Source: Dehalococcoidia bacterium
GTDB lineage: Bacteria; Chloroflexota; Dehalococcoidia; Dehalococcoidales; UBA3254
Assembly: GCA_025361145.1 (NCBI GenBank)
Contig: JANYAV010000011.1
Location: forward strand, 1 to 59,900
Length of the DNA stretch: 59,900 bases
Reading direction: 5' to 3'
The notes under the pieces are model-generated. The model had not been told where the DNA came from. It did no database searches and was given only the letters and a program-made list of their open reading frames with translations. Shown one piece after another: positions 36,118-45,087 of the stretch. Both the position numbers and the translations under genes were made by a program. Each line of letters starts with the position of its first letter. The first letter of the stretch is position 1.

Positions 36118-37178
36118 TGACTGAATTTACCTGGCTGCACTGGCTGTTATTTACCGTCATAATTTTGGCTTTTGTCATCATTATGGTAATGGTCTTTATC
36201 TATCTTGAGCGTCGTCTCCTCGCACGCATGCAAGCCCGTCTGGGACCTAACCGTACCGGTCCTTTTGGTCTACTCCAGCCGGTGGCGGATGCTGTTAAAG
36301 TCTTACTCAAAGAAGACATTATTCCGGACGAAGCCGATAAATTGGTCTATTGGCTGGCTCCTGTGGTAGCTTTCTTCCCGGTTCTCTTGGTTTTCGCCGT
36401 GATTCCCTTTCAAAACGGCGGCTTGCTAGCTGACCTTAATATCGGTTTTCTCTTCGTCATGGCGGTCACTTCTATTTCAACCATCGGCGTTTTCATGGCT
36501 GGCTGGAGTTCCAGTAATAAGTATTCTCTGCTGGGGGCTATGCGTAATGTAGCCGCACTGGTCAGCTATGAGATTCCTCTCCTGCTTTCCACGGTGGGAG
36601 TTATTATCATCAGCGGCTCACTTTCCATGCAGCAAATCGTCGCCGCGCAAGATATTCCCTTTATATTAACGCAGCCTCTGGGCTTCTTGCTCTTCTTCAT
36701 CGGCGGCTGCGCGGAGATCAACCGCAGTCCTTTCGATCTACTTGAAGCTGATTCTGAATTAGTCGCCGGACATCATACCGAATACTCCGGTATGAAATTC
36801 GCTATGTTTTATCTGGTGGAATATGCCGAAGCCCTGGCCTTGTCCGCCATTATTACCACCGTCTTTCTCTCCGGCTGGCGAGGTCCGCTTCTGCCGCCCT
36901 GGTTATGGTTTGTTTTAAAAATAGTGGCTGTTTTTGGCCTCATGATCTGGACCCGTGCCACTTTTCCCAGAGTCAGGATCGACCAGTTAATGGCCCTGGC
37001 TTGGAAATTCCTCTTTCCACTCTCCGTTATCAATCTACTGATAACCGCGGTTGAAGTGCTTCTCTTAAAGGATTCCTATAGCTGGGTGTTAGTTCCCATT
37101 AACCTTGCTATAATGTCCATATTAATACTGCTGTGGGCTAAACTGTTTAAGTTAGGATGGGGCAAAATTGAAGTTTGA
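36117..37178 (+). CDS. nuoH: Complex I subunit H
   Basis: A 353-residue membrane subunit with about eight helices, joining the arm to the membrane domain and lining the quinone tunnel. RMQARLGPNRTGPFGLLQP and EINRSPFDLLEADSELVAG are the signatures, with the acidic residues used in proton coupling. The GTG start shares its first base with the nuoD stop. Confidence 0.96.
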   Translation: MTEFTWLHWLLFTVIILAFVIIMVMVFIYLERRLLARMQARLGPNRTGPFGLLQPVADAVKVLLKEDIIPDEADKLVYWLAPVVAFFPVLLVFAVIPFQNGGLLADLNIGFLFVMAVTSISTIGVFMAGWSSSNKYSLLGAMRNVAALVSYEIPLLLSTVGVIIISGSLSMQQIVAAQDIPFILTQPLGFLLFFIGGCAEINRSPFDLLEADSELVAGHHTEYSGMKFAMFYLVEYAEALALSAIITTVFLSGWRGPLLPPWLWFVLKIVAVFGLMIWTRATFPRVRIDQLMALAWKFLFPLSVINLLITAVEVLLLKDSYSWVLVPINLAIMSILILLWAKLFKLGWGKIEV

Positions 37179-37749
37179 AAGATATGGCGTCGGACTGGTG
37201 AAGGGCCTGCTTGTCACCTTCAAACACCTCTTTCGCCACCCGATCACCACTCAGTATCCTGAACAGAGGCTCGTTCCTTCCAGGCGCACGCGCGGCAATG
37301 AACTGGTCTGGAACAATGTTAAATGTGTGGTTTGCACAACCTGCGCTAAGACCTGTCCGCAGGGCGCTATTAATATGGAAACAGAGGTTGATCCGGCCAA
37401 TCCCGGGAAACGTATTATTACCCGCTTTGAAGTGGATACCGGCTATTGCATCTCCTGTGGTCTCTGCGTAGAGTCTTGTCTTTACAACGCCCTCCACATG
37501 GGCTACGCCTATGAGAGAGCGCAATACCGCCGTCAGGATTTGATTCAAAGTAATGACGGATTGCTGGCCTCTGAAACCCGCAAAGCCAGCGCCTTCATGC
37601 ACACTGATATGGAAAAGGACTTCCCTGAGCAAACCCTATTAATCGATCGCAATAAAAAGAAGGCTGTAATCAAGCCATCTGGAGATGCGAATATAGAGCC
37701 AGCAGCAGCGCCTCCGCCGGAATCAACACCTGCTGCTCCAGCTTCGTAG
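37168..37749 (+). CDS. nuoI: Complex I subunit I
   Basis: A 193-residue subunit with clusters N6a and N6b. Cys motifs CVVCTTCAKTCP and CISCGLCVESCL; the second ends in Leu where Pro is usual. The last 30 residues are a Pro/Ala-rich tail not needed for cluster binding. The start is TTG, overlapping nuoH by 11 bases. With NuoEFG absent, this would be the outermost Fe-S entry subunit. Confidence 0.94.
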   Translation: MKFERYGVGLVKGLLVTFKHLFRHPITTQYPEQRLVPSRRTRGNELVWNNVKCVVCTTCAKTCPQGAINMETEVDPANPGKRIITRFEVDTGYCISCGLCVESCLYNALHMGYAYERAQYRRQDLIQSNDGLLASETRKASAFMHTDMEKDFPEQTLLIDRNKKKAVIKPSGDANIEPAAAPPPESTPAAPAS

Positions 37750-37764
37750 TTTTATAAGGAGAAA

Positions 37765-38253
37765 ATGGGAACGACTATCGCCTTCTATATTCTCGCCGCC
37801 GTGGCTGTTTTCGCAGCTTTGGGCGTCATTGTGCAAAAAAATATCTTCCGTGTTGCCCTGTCTTTGATTGTCTGTCTGATAGCGGTAGCTGGCATTTTTG
37901 TTCTGCTCAGTGCCGATTTTCTGGCCGCTGCCCAGATTCTAGTATACGTGGGAGCCATCTCCGTAGTCATAATTCTGGCCATCATGTTAACCCGCCAGTT
38001 TGCCCACGGCAGTCAACCCAACCGCTTGGGACTACCGGCCTTATTCGTTTCTGTGGTCCTTTTCGCTTTGCTTGTCTTTGCCATTTTAGGGACTAATTGG
38101 AAACAGTCAATTGAGCAGCCGATAGCCGACACTACCCCGGCCCTGGCTAAACAACTGTTAGGAAGTAGCGGTTTTATCCTTCCGCTGGAAATTTCTGCTG
38201 TTTTGATATTGGCAGTTGTGGTCGGCGCTATTGTTATCGCGAGGGAGAAATAG
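37765..38253 (+). CDS. nuoJ: Complex I subunit J
   Basis: A 162-residue membrane subunit with five helices. [20 protein letters not shown] contains the conserved G in the third helix, where a pi-bulge forms. AAGGAG lies upstream. It is followed by nuoK one base later. Confidence 0.93.
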   Translation: MGTTIAFYILAAVAVFAALGVIVQKNIFRVALSLIVCLIAVAGIFVLLSADFLAAAQILVYVGAISVVIILAIMLTRQFAHGSQPNRLGLPALFVSVVLFALLVFAILGTNWKQSIEQPIADTTPALAKQLLGSSGFILPLEISAVLILAVVVGAIVIAREK

Positions 38254-38254
38254 G

Positions 38255-38563
38255 ATGATCGGATTACAGCATTTTCTGATCCTGGCCGCCGCCCTCTTTT
38301 GTATAGGGTTATATGGCGCCTTGACCAAACGTAATGCCATTGTTATTCTTATCTCAATCGAACTTATGCTTAACGCGGTTAATATTCTAATGGTGGCCTT
38401 CTCACGGTACGTTACACCTGTTGCTTTAACAGGACAGGTCTTTGCCATCTTTATCATGGTTGTGGCTGCCGCGGAAGTCGCCGTCGGCCTTGCTATCATA
38501 ATCTCTATTTACCGTAGCCGTGATACTATCGATACTAATAAAATTGACTTGATGAAATGGTAA
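38255..38563 (+). CDS. nuoK: Complex I subunit K
   Basis: A 102-residue membrane subunit with three helices. Two conserved Glu residues occur in helices two and three ([11 protein letters not shown] and [13 protein letters not shown]). The frame is open from 38216 but ATG 38255 gives the family N-terminus (IGLQHFLIL) and lies next to the nuoJ stop. Confidence 0.94.
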   Translation: MIGLQHFLILAAALFCIGLYGALTKRNAIVILISIELMLNAVNILMVAFSRYVTPVALTGQVFAIFIMVVAAAEVAVGLAIIISIYRSRDTIDTNKIDLMKW

Positions 38564-38591
38564 TTATGAATCTATTTAGGAACTATCAAAT

Positions 38592-38786
38592 ATGTGGTCT
38601 GAGATTAAGACAGCCCCTAATTTAGCTCTTGCTGAGATGTGGAAGGAGTACTTCGAGGGTGAAGGTATTCCCACCCAGATCTTGCCTGTAACCGGCGAAG
38701 CCCCCGGCCGTGAACTGGTGGCTTACCGTATTTTGGTACCTGCCGATAAGAAACACTTGATTGAGGAGATTCTGAGAACGCTGTGA
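38592..38786 (+). CDS. Small DUF2007-like protein inside the nuo cluster
   Basis: A 64-residue soluble protein. WSEIKTAPNLALAEMWKEYF, then EGIPTQILP resembles DUF2007 (putative signal-transducing proteins), in which an N-terminal helix follows a short strand and the segment ends in ILVPADKKHLIEEIL. Its stop overlaps the nuoL GTG by three bases, so it is translated together with nuoL. It is not a known subunit of complex I. A role as an assembly or regulatory factor is an inference from position. Confidence 0.7.
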   Translation: MWSEIKTAPNLALAEMWKEYFEGEGIPTQILPVTGEAPGRELVAYRILVPADKKHLIEEILRTL

Positions 38787-40696
38787 TACCCTATCAATTA
38801 ATCTGGTTGATCTTCTTCCTGCCGCTTATCTCGTTTGCGGTGATCGCGCTTGTCGTCCGTCCGCTGGTTAAACCCGGCAACCGGATAAGCGGTTATTTGG
38901 CTATTGCCGCGATAGGCGGTTCGTTGGCACTTTCCATCTGGACGCTCTTCTCAGTTATGCAGCAGGCCAGCCATGAAATCGCTGTTCCGGCCATCACCTG
39001 GCTTAGCATCGGCAGCTTATCAGTCCAGATTGGCATCTTAATGGATTCCCTTACTGCGGTCATGCTGGTCGTGGTCACTCTGGTCAGCCTCATGGTTCAG
39101 ATTTACTCACAGGGTTATATGCGCGGTGACCCCGGTTATCATCGCTATTTCGCCTGGATGTCTCTCTTCACTATGTCCATGCTGGGACTGGTGCTTGCTA
39201 ATAATCTCTTGATGATGTTCGTCTTTTGGGAGATGGTCGGTCTCAGTTCTTATCTGCTGATCGGCTTTTGGTTCCATAAACCCGCCGCCGCCAACGCCGC
39301 TAAAAAGGCCTTTATCGTGACTCGTTTGGGTGACTTCGGTTTTCTAGCCGCTTTACTGCTTTTATTCGCCAATACCGGCACTTTCGATATTATTGCTTTA
39401 AGAGGATTGGCAATTTCTGGCGTTTTGGGTGGAGCGGTCTTGACCTGGGCAGCTATCGGTATTTTTGCTGGGGCGGCCGGTAAATCCGCTCAATTCCCTC
39501 TGCATGTCTGGTTACCAGACGCGATGGAAGGCCCCACCCCCGTCAGCGCCCTGATCCATGCTGCTACCATGGTGGCCGCTGGCGTCTTTCTGGTAGCCCG
39601 CACCCTTCCCCTCTTCGAGCATTCTCTGGTTGCGATGAACACCGTAGCCATCATCGGCGGTTTTACCGCCATCTTCGCCGCCACTATGGGCCTGGTCGCT
39701 TTTGATATTAAACGAGTCCTCGCTTATTCTACAGTCAGCCAATTAGGTTATATGATGCTCGGGCTTGCCACTGGCGGTGTAGCTGTCGGTATCTTCCATC
39801 TTTTCAATCATGCCTTCTTTAAAGCTCTCCTTTTTCTGGGAGCCGGATCTGTCAATCATGCCACTGGCACCTTCGATATGCGTGAAATGGGCGGCTTGCG
39901 CAAAGTCATGCCCTGGACTTACGGCCTCTTTATCGTCGGTTCACTCAGTCTGGCTGGCATCTGGCCTCTGGCTGGATTCTGGAGCAAGGATGAAGTACTG
40001 GCTTCTGCTCTGGATAAGCAGCCTATTCTCTTTGTCCTGGCTTTGATTACTGTCTTTATGACCGCTTTCTATATGTTCCGGGCAGTCTTTATGACCTTTA
40101 CTGGAGCTTCCCGAGCTAAGACACATCACGAACATGCTGAAGGCCATAGCATTCGCCATGAGTCACCGGCTGTAATGCTGGTTCCGATGATCATCCTGGG
40201 TGTTCTGGCAGTAGTTTCCGGCTTCTGGAACGTCACTGGTGGATTTAATGCCTTCATGGGCGAGGCTGGAGAAACTCACAGCTTTATTGCCGGCTTATTC
40301 GGTGTTTTCGCTCATCCCCTCCCTTGGATCGCCTTGCTGGTTGCTTGTTCCGGGGTTGCTCTTGCGGCGATCATGTACAATACCCGTTTGCTTTCCCCTG
40401 AAAAAGTAGGTAAGTTGTTCAAACCGCTTTATACCCTCTTCTTGAATAAATACTGGCTGGATCAGTTATATGAGAAGCTCTTTGTTAATAACTTCTTGCT
40501 GAATAAATTATTCGCCGGGTTCCAGTGGTTTGATACAGGAGTAGTGGATGGAGCCGCTAACGGTGCTGGTGATGCGACCAACGCCGCAGGCAAAGCTCTT
40601 CGGCGTGCCCAAACTGGCCAGTTGCAGGTCTATGCATTAACCTTAGGCCTGGGCCTGATCGCCATTATCGTTTGTGTATTAATTTTCGGCCATTAA
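38783..40696 (+). CDS. nuoL: Complex I subunit L
   Basis: A 637-residue antiporter-like subunit with about 16 helices. FVFWEMVGLSSYLLIGFW has the conserved Glu and GKSAQFPLHVWLPDAMEGPTPVSALIHAATMVAAG the Lys and His of the proton channel. The C-terminal long lateral helix region ends in hydrophobic LGLIAIIVCVLIF. The start is GTG. Confidence 0.96.
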   Translation: MIPYQLIWLIFFLPLISFAVIALVVRPLVKPGNRISGYLAIAAIGGSLALSIWTLFSVMQQASHEIAVPAITWLSIGSLSVQIGILMDSLTAVMLVVVTLVSLMVQIYSQGYMRGDPGYHRYFAWMSLFTMSMLGLVLANNLLMMFVFWEMVGLSSYLLIGFWFHKPAAANAAKKAFIVTRLGDFGFLAALLLLFANTGTFDIIALRGLAISGVLGGAVLTWAAIGIFAGAAGKSAQFPLHVWLPDAMEGPTPVSALIHAATMVAAGVFLVARTLPLFEHSLVAMNTVAIIGGFTAIFAATMGLVAFDIKRVLAYSTVSQLGYMMLGLATGGVAVGIFHLFNHAFFKALLFLGAGSVNHATGTFDMREMGGLRKVMPWTYGLFIVGSLSLAGIWPLAGFWSKDEVLASALDKQPILFVLALITVFMTAFYMFRAVFMTFTGASRAKTHHEHAEGHSIRHESPAVMLVPMIILGVLAVVSGFWNVTGGFNAFMGEAGETHSFIAGLFGVFAHPLPWIALLVACSGVALAAIMYNTRLLSPEKVGKLFKPLYTLFLNKYWLDQLYEKLFVNNFLLNKLFAGFQWFDTGVVDGAANGAGDATNAAGKALRRAQTGQLQVYALTLGLGLIAIIVCVLIFGH

Positions 40697-40836
40697 CATG
40701 TTTGAAATTTGGAATTTGAATATTGAGATTTGTTTGGTTATTGTTTCTTGGTTATTGGTTATTTGATCAGGTTTGGGATTTAGAATTTAGATATTAGAAT
40801 TTTTTGAATTTCGGATTTATAAGGTAGGCATATAAC
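40697..40836. repeat. AT-rich phrase-like spacer, nuoL-nuoM
   Basis: Consists of variants on TTTGAAATTTGGAATTTGAA and TTATTGTTTCTTGGTTATTGG. The nuoM ribosome binding site AAGGTAGG lies at its end. There is no gene. Confidence 0.55.
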
Positions 40837-42321
40837 TTGGGTTTACTGAGCTTAATAATTTTCTTGCCCGTTCTCGGGGTTATCCTCATCGCCTTGATAC
40901 CCCGTTTGGCTGAAAAAACCATCAAATGGCTGGCGGCCGTTTTCACCTTTATTCCACTAGCCTTGGCCTTTTATCTTTTTTTCGTCTTTGATCGCTCCTC
41001 CGGATCCATTGGGGTTATGCAGTTCCAGGAAAACCTGAGCTGGATCCCTGCCATCAACTCCTTCTACCATGTGGGAGTGGACGGCATCAGCCTGCCGCTA
41101 GTGCTCTTAATGGCCATCCTGGGTTTCCTTGTCGTTCTCATCTCCTGGAAAGTTCATCTTAGAGTCAAAGAGTACTTTATTTGGCTGCTCCTGCTGGAGA
41201 CCAGCATCCTGGGAGTCTTCGCTTCTCTAGACTTATTGCTTTTCTTCCTGTTCTGGGAAATTGAGATTGTTCCTATGTATTTCCTGATCTCGATTTGGGG
41301 TACCGGGCGTCGCTCCTATTCAGCCATGAAATACGTGATTTTTACTTTGGTAGGCAGCGCCTTCATGTTGGCGGGTATTCTGGCCCTTTATTTCACCACC
41401 GGTAGCCTTAATATGCTGGAAATCACTCAAAAGATCGGCGCCGCGGCAGCTGTCATTCCCTTAACCGCTATCTTTTTCCTGCTGATCATCGGCTTTGCGA
41501 TCAAACTGCCTGTCTTCCCCCTTCACACCTGGCTGCCGGATGCACATACCGATGCCCCTACGGGTGTCAGTGTTGTGCTGGCTGGTGCTCTGCTGAAAAT
41601 GGGCGGCTACGGCATAATCCGCGTTTGCGTTAGTATTTTCCCAGACGTCGCCCGCACCTGGGCTCCCTTATTTATTGTTCTTGCGGTTATTGGCATTATC
41701 TACGGCGCAGCTATAACTTTACGGCAGACCGACCTTAAACGCCTGATCGCTTATAGCAGCGTCAGCCATATGGGTTATGTCCTGCTGGGTATCTTCGCCC
41801 TATCTCAAGTCAGCCTCGTCGGCGCCAGCCTGCAAATGTTCAGCCACGGCATTGTTACCGGCCTTCTCTTTGCCATGGCCGGACTGGTAATGCATAACGC
41901 AGGGGAACGCGACCTGCGTAAACTGGGCGGACTGGCTAAACAGACTCCCTTAATTGCTGTAGTCTTTTCACTGGCCGGACTGGCTTCTTTAGGCTTGCCT
42001 TTAACCAGCGGCTTCGCTGCGGAATTCCTGGTCTTTGTGGGCGCCTTCTCTTCTAAAGTGGTGGCTGGTATCCAGGTTTATACCCTGATTTCTGCCATAG
42101 GTGTCGTCCTGGCGGCTGGTTATATACTCTGGATGATCCAGCGGGTTTTCTTCGGCCCAGCCCTGGAAAAATTCAATGCTGTCAAAGACGCCGATAAACT
42201 TGAAATGGTCTATATGGTCGCCTTCGTCGCCTTAATCTTATTGGTCGGCATCTTCCCGTCGATCCTGACTAATATTTATAATATGGGTATCGAACCCATT
42301 GCAAAATTTCTTATACCTTAG
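40837..42321 (+). CDS. nuoM: Complex I subunit M
   Basis: A 494-residue antiporter-like subunit with 14 helices. FFLFWEIEIVPMYFLI and the KLPVFPLHTWLPDAHTDAPT segment hold the channel Glu and Lys; LIAYSSVSHMGYVLLG is also conserved. The TTG start follows AAGGTAGG. Confidence 0.96.
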   Translation: MGLLSLIIFLPVLGVILIALIPRLAEKTIKWLAAVFTFIPLALAFYLFFVFDRSSGSIGVMQFQENLSWIPAINSFYHVGVDGISLPLVLLMAILGFLVVLISWKVHLRVKEYFIWLLLLETSILGVFASLDLLLFFLFWEIEIVPMYFLISIWGTGRRSYSAMKYVIFTLVGSAFMLAGILALYFTTGSLNMLEITQKIGAAAAVIPLTAIFFLLIIGFAIKLPVFPLHTWLPDAHTDAPTGVSVVLAGALLKMGGYGIIRVCVSIFPDVARTWAPLFIVLAVIGIIYGAAITLRQTDLKRLIAYSSVSHMGYVLLGIFALSQVSLVGASLQMFSHGIVTGLLFAMAGLVMHNAGERDLRKLGGLAKQTPLIAVVFSLAGLASLGLPLTSGFAAEFLVFVGAFSSKVVAGIQVYTLISAIGVVLAAGYILWMIQRVFFGPALEKFNAVKDADKLEMVYMVAFVALILLVGIFPSILTNIYNMGIEPIAKFLIP

Positions 42322-42523
42322 GTGTTTGAGATTTGTAGTTTAATTATTGTTTGTAATTTGAGATTTGGAGTTTCTTAGTGTGGTGTCATTCTGGAGGCCC
42401 GATTTGCTCGGGCCGAAGAATCTGGTGGCGGGGTAGTTAGTTTTTAATTTGCAATTTGAATATTGAAATTTATTTAGTATTTCGAATTTTGGATTTTGGA
42501 TTTAAGGTATATTAGGAGTCAAT
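42322..42523. repeat. Spacer nuoM-nuoN with AT-rich phrases and repeat copy B
   Basis: AT-rich TTTGAGATTTGGAG-like runs flank a GC-rich segment at 42384-42437. That segment (TGTCATTCTGGAGGCCCG, an inverted CCCGATTTGCTCGGG, then GAAGAATCTGG) is a shorter relative of the repeats at 383-500 and 44531-44602. The end supplies AGGAGT for nuoN. Confidence 0.5.
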
Positions 42524-44002
42524 TTGAATTTCTCTTTGTTAATGCCAGAACTTACCCTCGCCATCACCGCCGTCTTGGTGATTCTGCTCGACCTCTTTAT
42601 CAAGCAGAAATCTTGGCTGGCCGCCGTCAGTATCCTTGGTTTGGGAATCTCATCCGCCTTCGCTTTAGGCCTCTGGAACGGGACTCCCCAATCTGCCTTC
42701 AACAATATGCTGGCAGTAGACAATTACGCTATTTTCTTCAAGCTGCTTTTCGCTGGCATCGCCATACTTGTCATTCTGGCTTCAACCGACTATGTTTCTA
42801 AATTCCAGCGTTTCCAGGGTGAGTACTATGCCCTCATTCTCCTCTCCGCCCTGGGTATGATGCTCATGGCCTCCACCACGGAATTGATTACCTTGTTTAT
42901 TTCGCTGGAATTGGTTAATCTCTCGCTTTACGCTCTGGTGGGTTTCCTCAAAGATGGTAAGTCCGCTGAAGCTTCCCTGAAATATCTGCTTTTAAGCGCC
43001 GTAGCCTCCGCCGTCCTGCTCTTCGGCATGGCGCTGGTCTTCGGTTTCACCGGTCAGACCCAGCTTGGTGAAATCGCCAGATCGATTCAATCCACCCTGG
43101 CCGCCGGTCAGGTCAATTCTGCCCCCGCTGTTCTGGTAAGCCCTGGTCTGTTTGTGGGCATCGTCCTGATGATTGCCGGTTTTGGTTTTAAGATCGCCAT
43201 GGTCCCCTTCCAGATGTGGGTACCAGACGTTTATGAAGGCGCCCCCACTCCCGTCACCGCTTATCTTTCGGTAGGCAGTAAAGCCGCCGGATTCGCCATT
43301 ATTTTACGCGTCTTTTATTCGGCTTTTATCCAACCTTCTAATCTCGGTTTGGACTGGGGTATGATCTTTGCCGTCTTGAGCGCTGTTACCATGACTGTTG
43401 GTAATATTATCGCCATCCAGCAGGATAATATTAAAAGAATGTTGGGATACTCCAGCATCGCTCAAGCCGGCTATTTGATGGTCGGCTTAGCCACCGTAGG
43501 TCTGGCTCCCGCTCTCACCTCTGCGGGGCAAGCGCCGCTGCTCTTCTTTTTAGTCAGCTACTCCCTCACCAACCTGGCTGCTTTTATCGCCATCATCGCT
43601 ATCACTAGCGAGACCGGCAGCGATTTGATCGACGATTTTAAGGGTATGGGCAAACGCTCGCCCTGGCTGGCTGCCGCCTTGACTCTGGCCATGATCTCTT
43701 TGATCGGCATGCCCCCGGCTGCCGGTTTTATAGCTAAATTCTATATCTTTAGCGCAGCGGTACAGCATGATCTGCTTTGGCTGGTGATTATCGCCGTTAT
43801 TAACAGCGTTATCTCAGCCTTCTATTACTTGAGGGTAGTCAAAGTCATGTGGATGAACGAACCAGCTTCCGCGGAAAAAGTCCCCGCCTCTGCAGCGTTG
43901 ATAGTCGCTCTGATCTTCTGCAGCTTGGGTGTTTTGCTCTTCGGCCTGTTACCCGGCCTAGCTATGAATCCCGCCGGTTTGGCAAATATGTTGGGTTTTT
44001 AG
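42524..44002 (+). CDS. nuoN: Complex I subunit N
   Basis: A 492-residue antiporter-like subunit, the last of the set. FISLELVNLSLYALVGF carries the Glu, and FKIAMVPFQMWVPDVYEGAPTPVTAYL the Lys. ISLIGMPPAAGFIAKFYIF is the C-terminal signature. The start is TTG. nuoE, nuoF and nuoG are not found in the cluster. Confidence 0.96.
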   Translation: MNFSLLMPELTLAITAVLVILLDLFIKQKSWLAAVSILGLGISSAFALGLWNGTPQSAFNNMLAVDNYAIFFKLLFAGIAILVILASTDYVSKFQRFQGEYYALILLSALGMMLMASTTELITLFISLELVNLSLYALVGFLKDGKSAEASLKYLLLSAVASAVLLFGMALVFGFTGQTQLGEIARSIQSTLAAGQVNSAPAVLVSPGLFVGIVLMIAGFGFKIAMVPFQMWVPDVYEGAPTPVTAYLSVGSKAAGFAIILRVFYSAFIQPSNLGLDWGMIFAVLSAVTMTVGNIIAIQQDNIKRMLGYSSIAQAGYLMVGLATVGLAPALTSAGQAPLLFFLVSYSLTNLAAFIAIIAITSETGSDLIDDFKGMGKRSPWLAAALTLAMISLIGMPPAAGFIAKFYIFSAAVQHDLLWLVIIAVINSVISAFYYLRVVKVMWMNEPASAEKVPASAALIVALIFCSLGVLLFGLLPGLAMNPAGLANMLGF

Positions 44003-44160
44003 ATATTTCTTGTTTGTGACTTGCCGTAGGTCCCGCATGCGTGAAACCCATCGGGATAATTTGCATATTGAAATTTATTTGCGATTTGTGATTTGGTCAA
44101 TTACTCTTTAACCTTTAACTTTTGACTTTTGACTTACTTACGTTTATTTCGTATTTTTGG
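44003..44160. repeat. AT-rich phrase-like spacer after nuoN
   Basis: Contains TTTGTGATTTGG, TTAACTTTTGACTTTTGACTT and similar phrases. The 15-mer CGTAGGTCCCGCATG at 44025-44039 also occurs exactly at 248-262, so two distant spacers share it. Confidence 0.5.
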
Positions 44161-44175
44161 TTTGGGAGGTGTCCT

Positions 44176-44484
44176 ATGAATCCCATAGAGCTTAATTTAT
44201 TTGTTGCTTTCTGCAAGACCTTTATCGGCCAGGAATTGACCATTATAGGCGGTAAATCAAAGTTTACACTCCAGAATATTTCTGAAAACGATTTTTATTA
44301 CCGTGTTTCACCGGATAACATCCGCAAACAACACATTCGCTACGTAAAGCGGGTACTTGATCAGTACGCCAAAATTCAATCGATAAACCCTGGCCATTAC
44401 GCCAATATTACTCAAAACGCGGCGTACACCCTGGCTTTGATCAAGCTCTATGAAAAACAAAACCCTCAACCTCAAAGTGTTTAG
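44176..44484 (+). CDS. Hypothetical protein, 102 residues
   Basis: Not recognised. The ATG at 44176 has GGGAGG seven bases before it, and the upstream part of the open frame is repeat DNA. The protein is soluble, opens with MNPIELNLFVAFCKTFIGQE, is basic in the centre (NIRKQHIRYVKRVLDQY) and ends in a helix (YTLALIKLYEKQN). The centre-to-end part could be a small all-helical DNA- or RNA-binding module; this is a guess. It lies downstream of nuoN and may be co-transcribed. Confidence 0.6.
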   Translation: MNPIELNLFVAFCKTFIGQELTIIGGKSKFTLQNISENDFYYRVSPDNIRKQHIRYVKRVLDQYAKIQSINPGHYANITQNAAYTLALIKLYEKQNPQPQSV

Positions 44485-44530
44485 TTTCTGCTCTTTTTCC
44501 ACGCTGGAAGCTCGAAGCTCGTCCAAGCTC

Positions 44531-44602
44531 AAAACTGACAGCTCTGCTGTCATGCTGGAGGAGGGCATCGCCCGACAAAGCATCTCAGGGTGGTGGGGAT
44601 AA
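44531..44602. repeat. Dispersed intergenic repeat, copy C
   Basis: AAACTGACAGCTCTGCTGTC and AAGCATCTCAGGGTGGTGGG match the two ends of copy A at 383-500; the middle is shorter. It is flanked by GAAGCTCG-like octamers on both sides. No gene lies between 44485 and 44637. Confidence 0.55.
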
Positions 44603-44637
44603 CTCTCATCTAGAAGCTCGTACCTCGAAGCTCGCAG

Positions 44638-44784
44638 CTACCCCATTAAAACGCCCCCCAGAAACCACGGCCACACCACTATTCCCAGCAAAATTTTCCA
44701 CCAGACCAGATTGGCGAAACTGATTGTGAATAACCACCCCGCAAACCAGAAAGCCCCCGCGAATCCAGCTCCACCCTTATTCAT
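44638..44784 (-). CDS. Small membrane protein, 48 residues
   Basis: The minus strand encodes 48 residues from ATG 44784, with GGAGGG eight bases upstream. MNKGGAGFAGAFWFAGWLF starts the first hydrophobic helix, and the second, WWKILLGIVVWPWFLGG, ends the protein. Aromatic and Gly residues dominate. It lies 50 bases after the PspC-domain gene on the same strand, so the two are likely co-transcribed. Small membrane proteins beside PspC genes occur elsewhere; its function is unknown. Confidence 0.65.
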   Translation of the reverse strand: MNKGGAGFAGAFWFAGWLFTISFANLVWWKILLGIVVWPWFLGGVLMG

Positions 44785-44834
44785 TGCTATTCCCTCCGTT
44801 TAATTATTTTTAACTAATTCGTGATTCTTTATAA

Positions 44835-45017
44835 TTAACCTTCAACTGGAACGGTGATAACCATAATAAAACAAGCGATGATTCCCAGGCCTCTGATGAA
44901 TATCGAAACTACTGCCAGAACCAGGATAATAACCGGATCGATGTTGAAATATTTGGACAGACCCCCGCGAACTCCCCATATCATACGTTCGCCTCGGCTG
45001 CGATACAGCTTCTTCAT
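44835..45017 (-). CDS. PspC-domain membrane protein
   Basis: A 60-residue protein that is almost wholly a PspC domain: KKLYRSRGERMIWGVRGGLS then KYFNIDPVIILVLAVVS and a second hydrophobic stretch. PspC senses or relays envelope stress in the phage-shock response; here there is no PspA or PspB beside it. GAGGAG precedes the ATG. It diverges from the giant surface-protein gene and has its own promoter. Confidence 0.9.
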   Translation of the reverse strand: MKKLYRSRGERMIWGVRGGLSKYFNIDPVIILVLAVVSIFIRGLGIIACFIMVITVPVEG

Positions 45018-45058
45018 TGGTGTCTCCTCGATTAATGATTCTCCAATTATCTGCTGCT

Positions 45059-45087
45059 ATATTATCTTGTTTCCGTTTGCTTTTCAA
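45059..45087 (-). promoter_or_regulatory. Promoter of the PspC gene
   Basis: On the minus strand TTGAAA (45087-45082), 17-bp spacer, TAATAT (45064-45059), about 35 bases before the ATG. Confidence 0.5.

Noticed and set aside
37168-37749. NuoI as a broken protein because its second cluster motif ends in Leu instead of Pro
   Set aside because: All eight cluster cysteines are present; the Pro is not a ligand.
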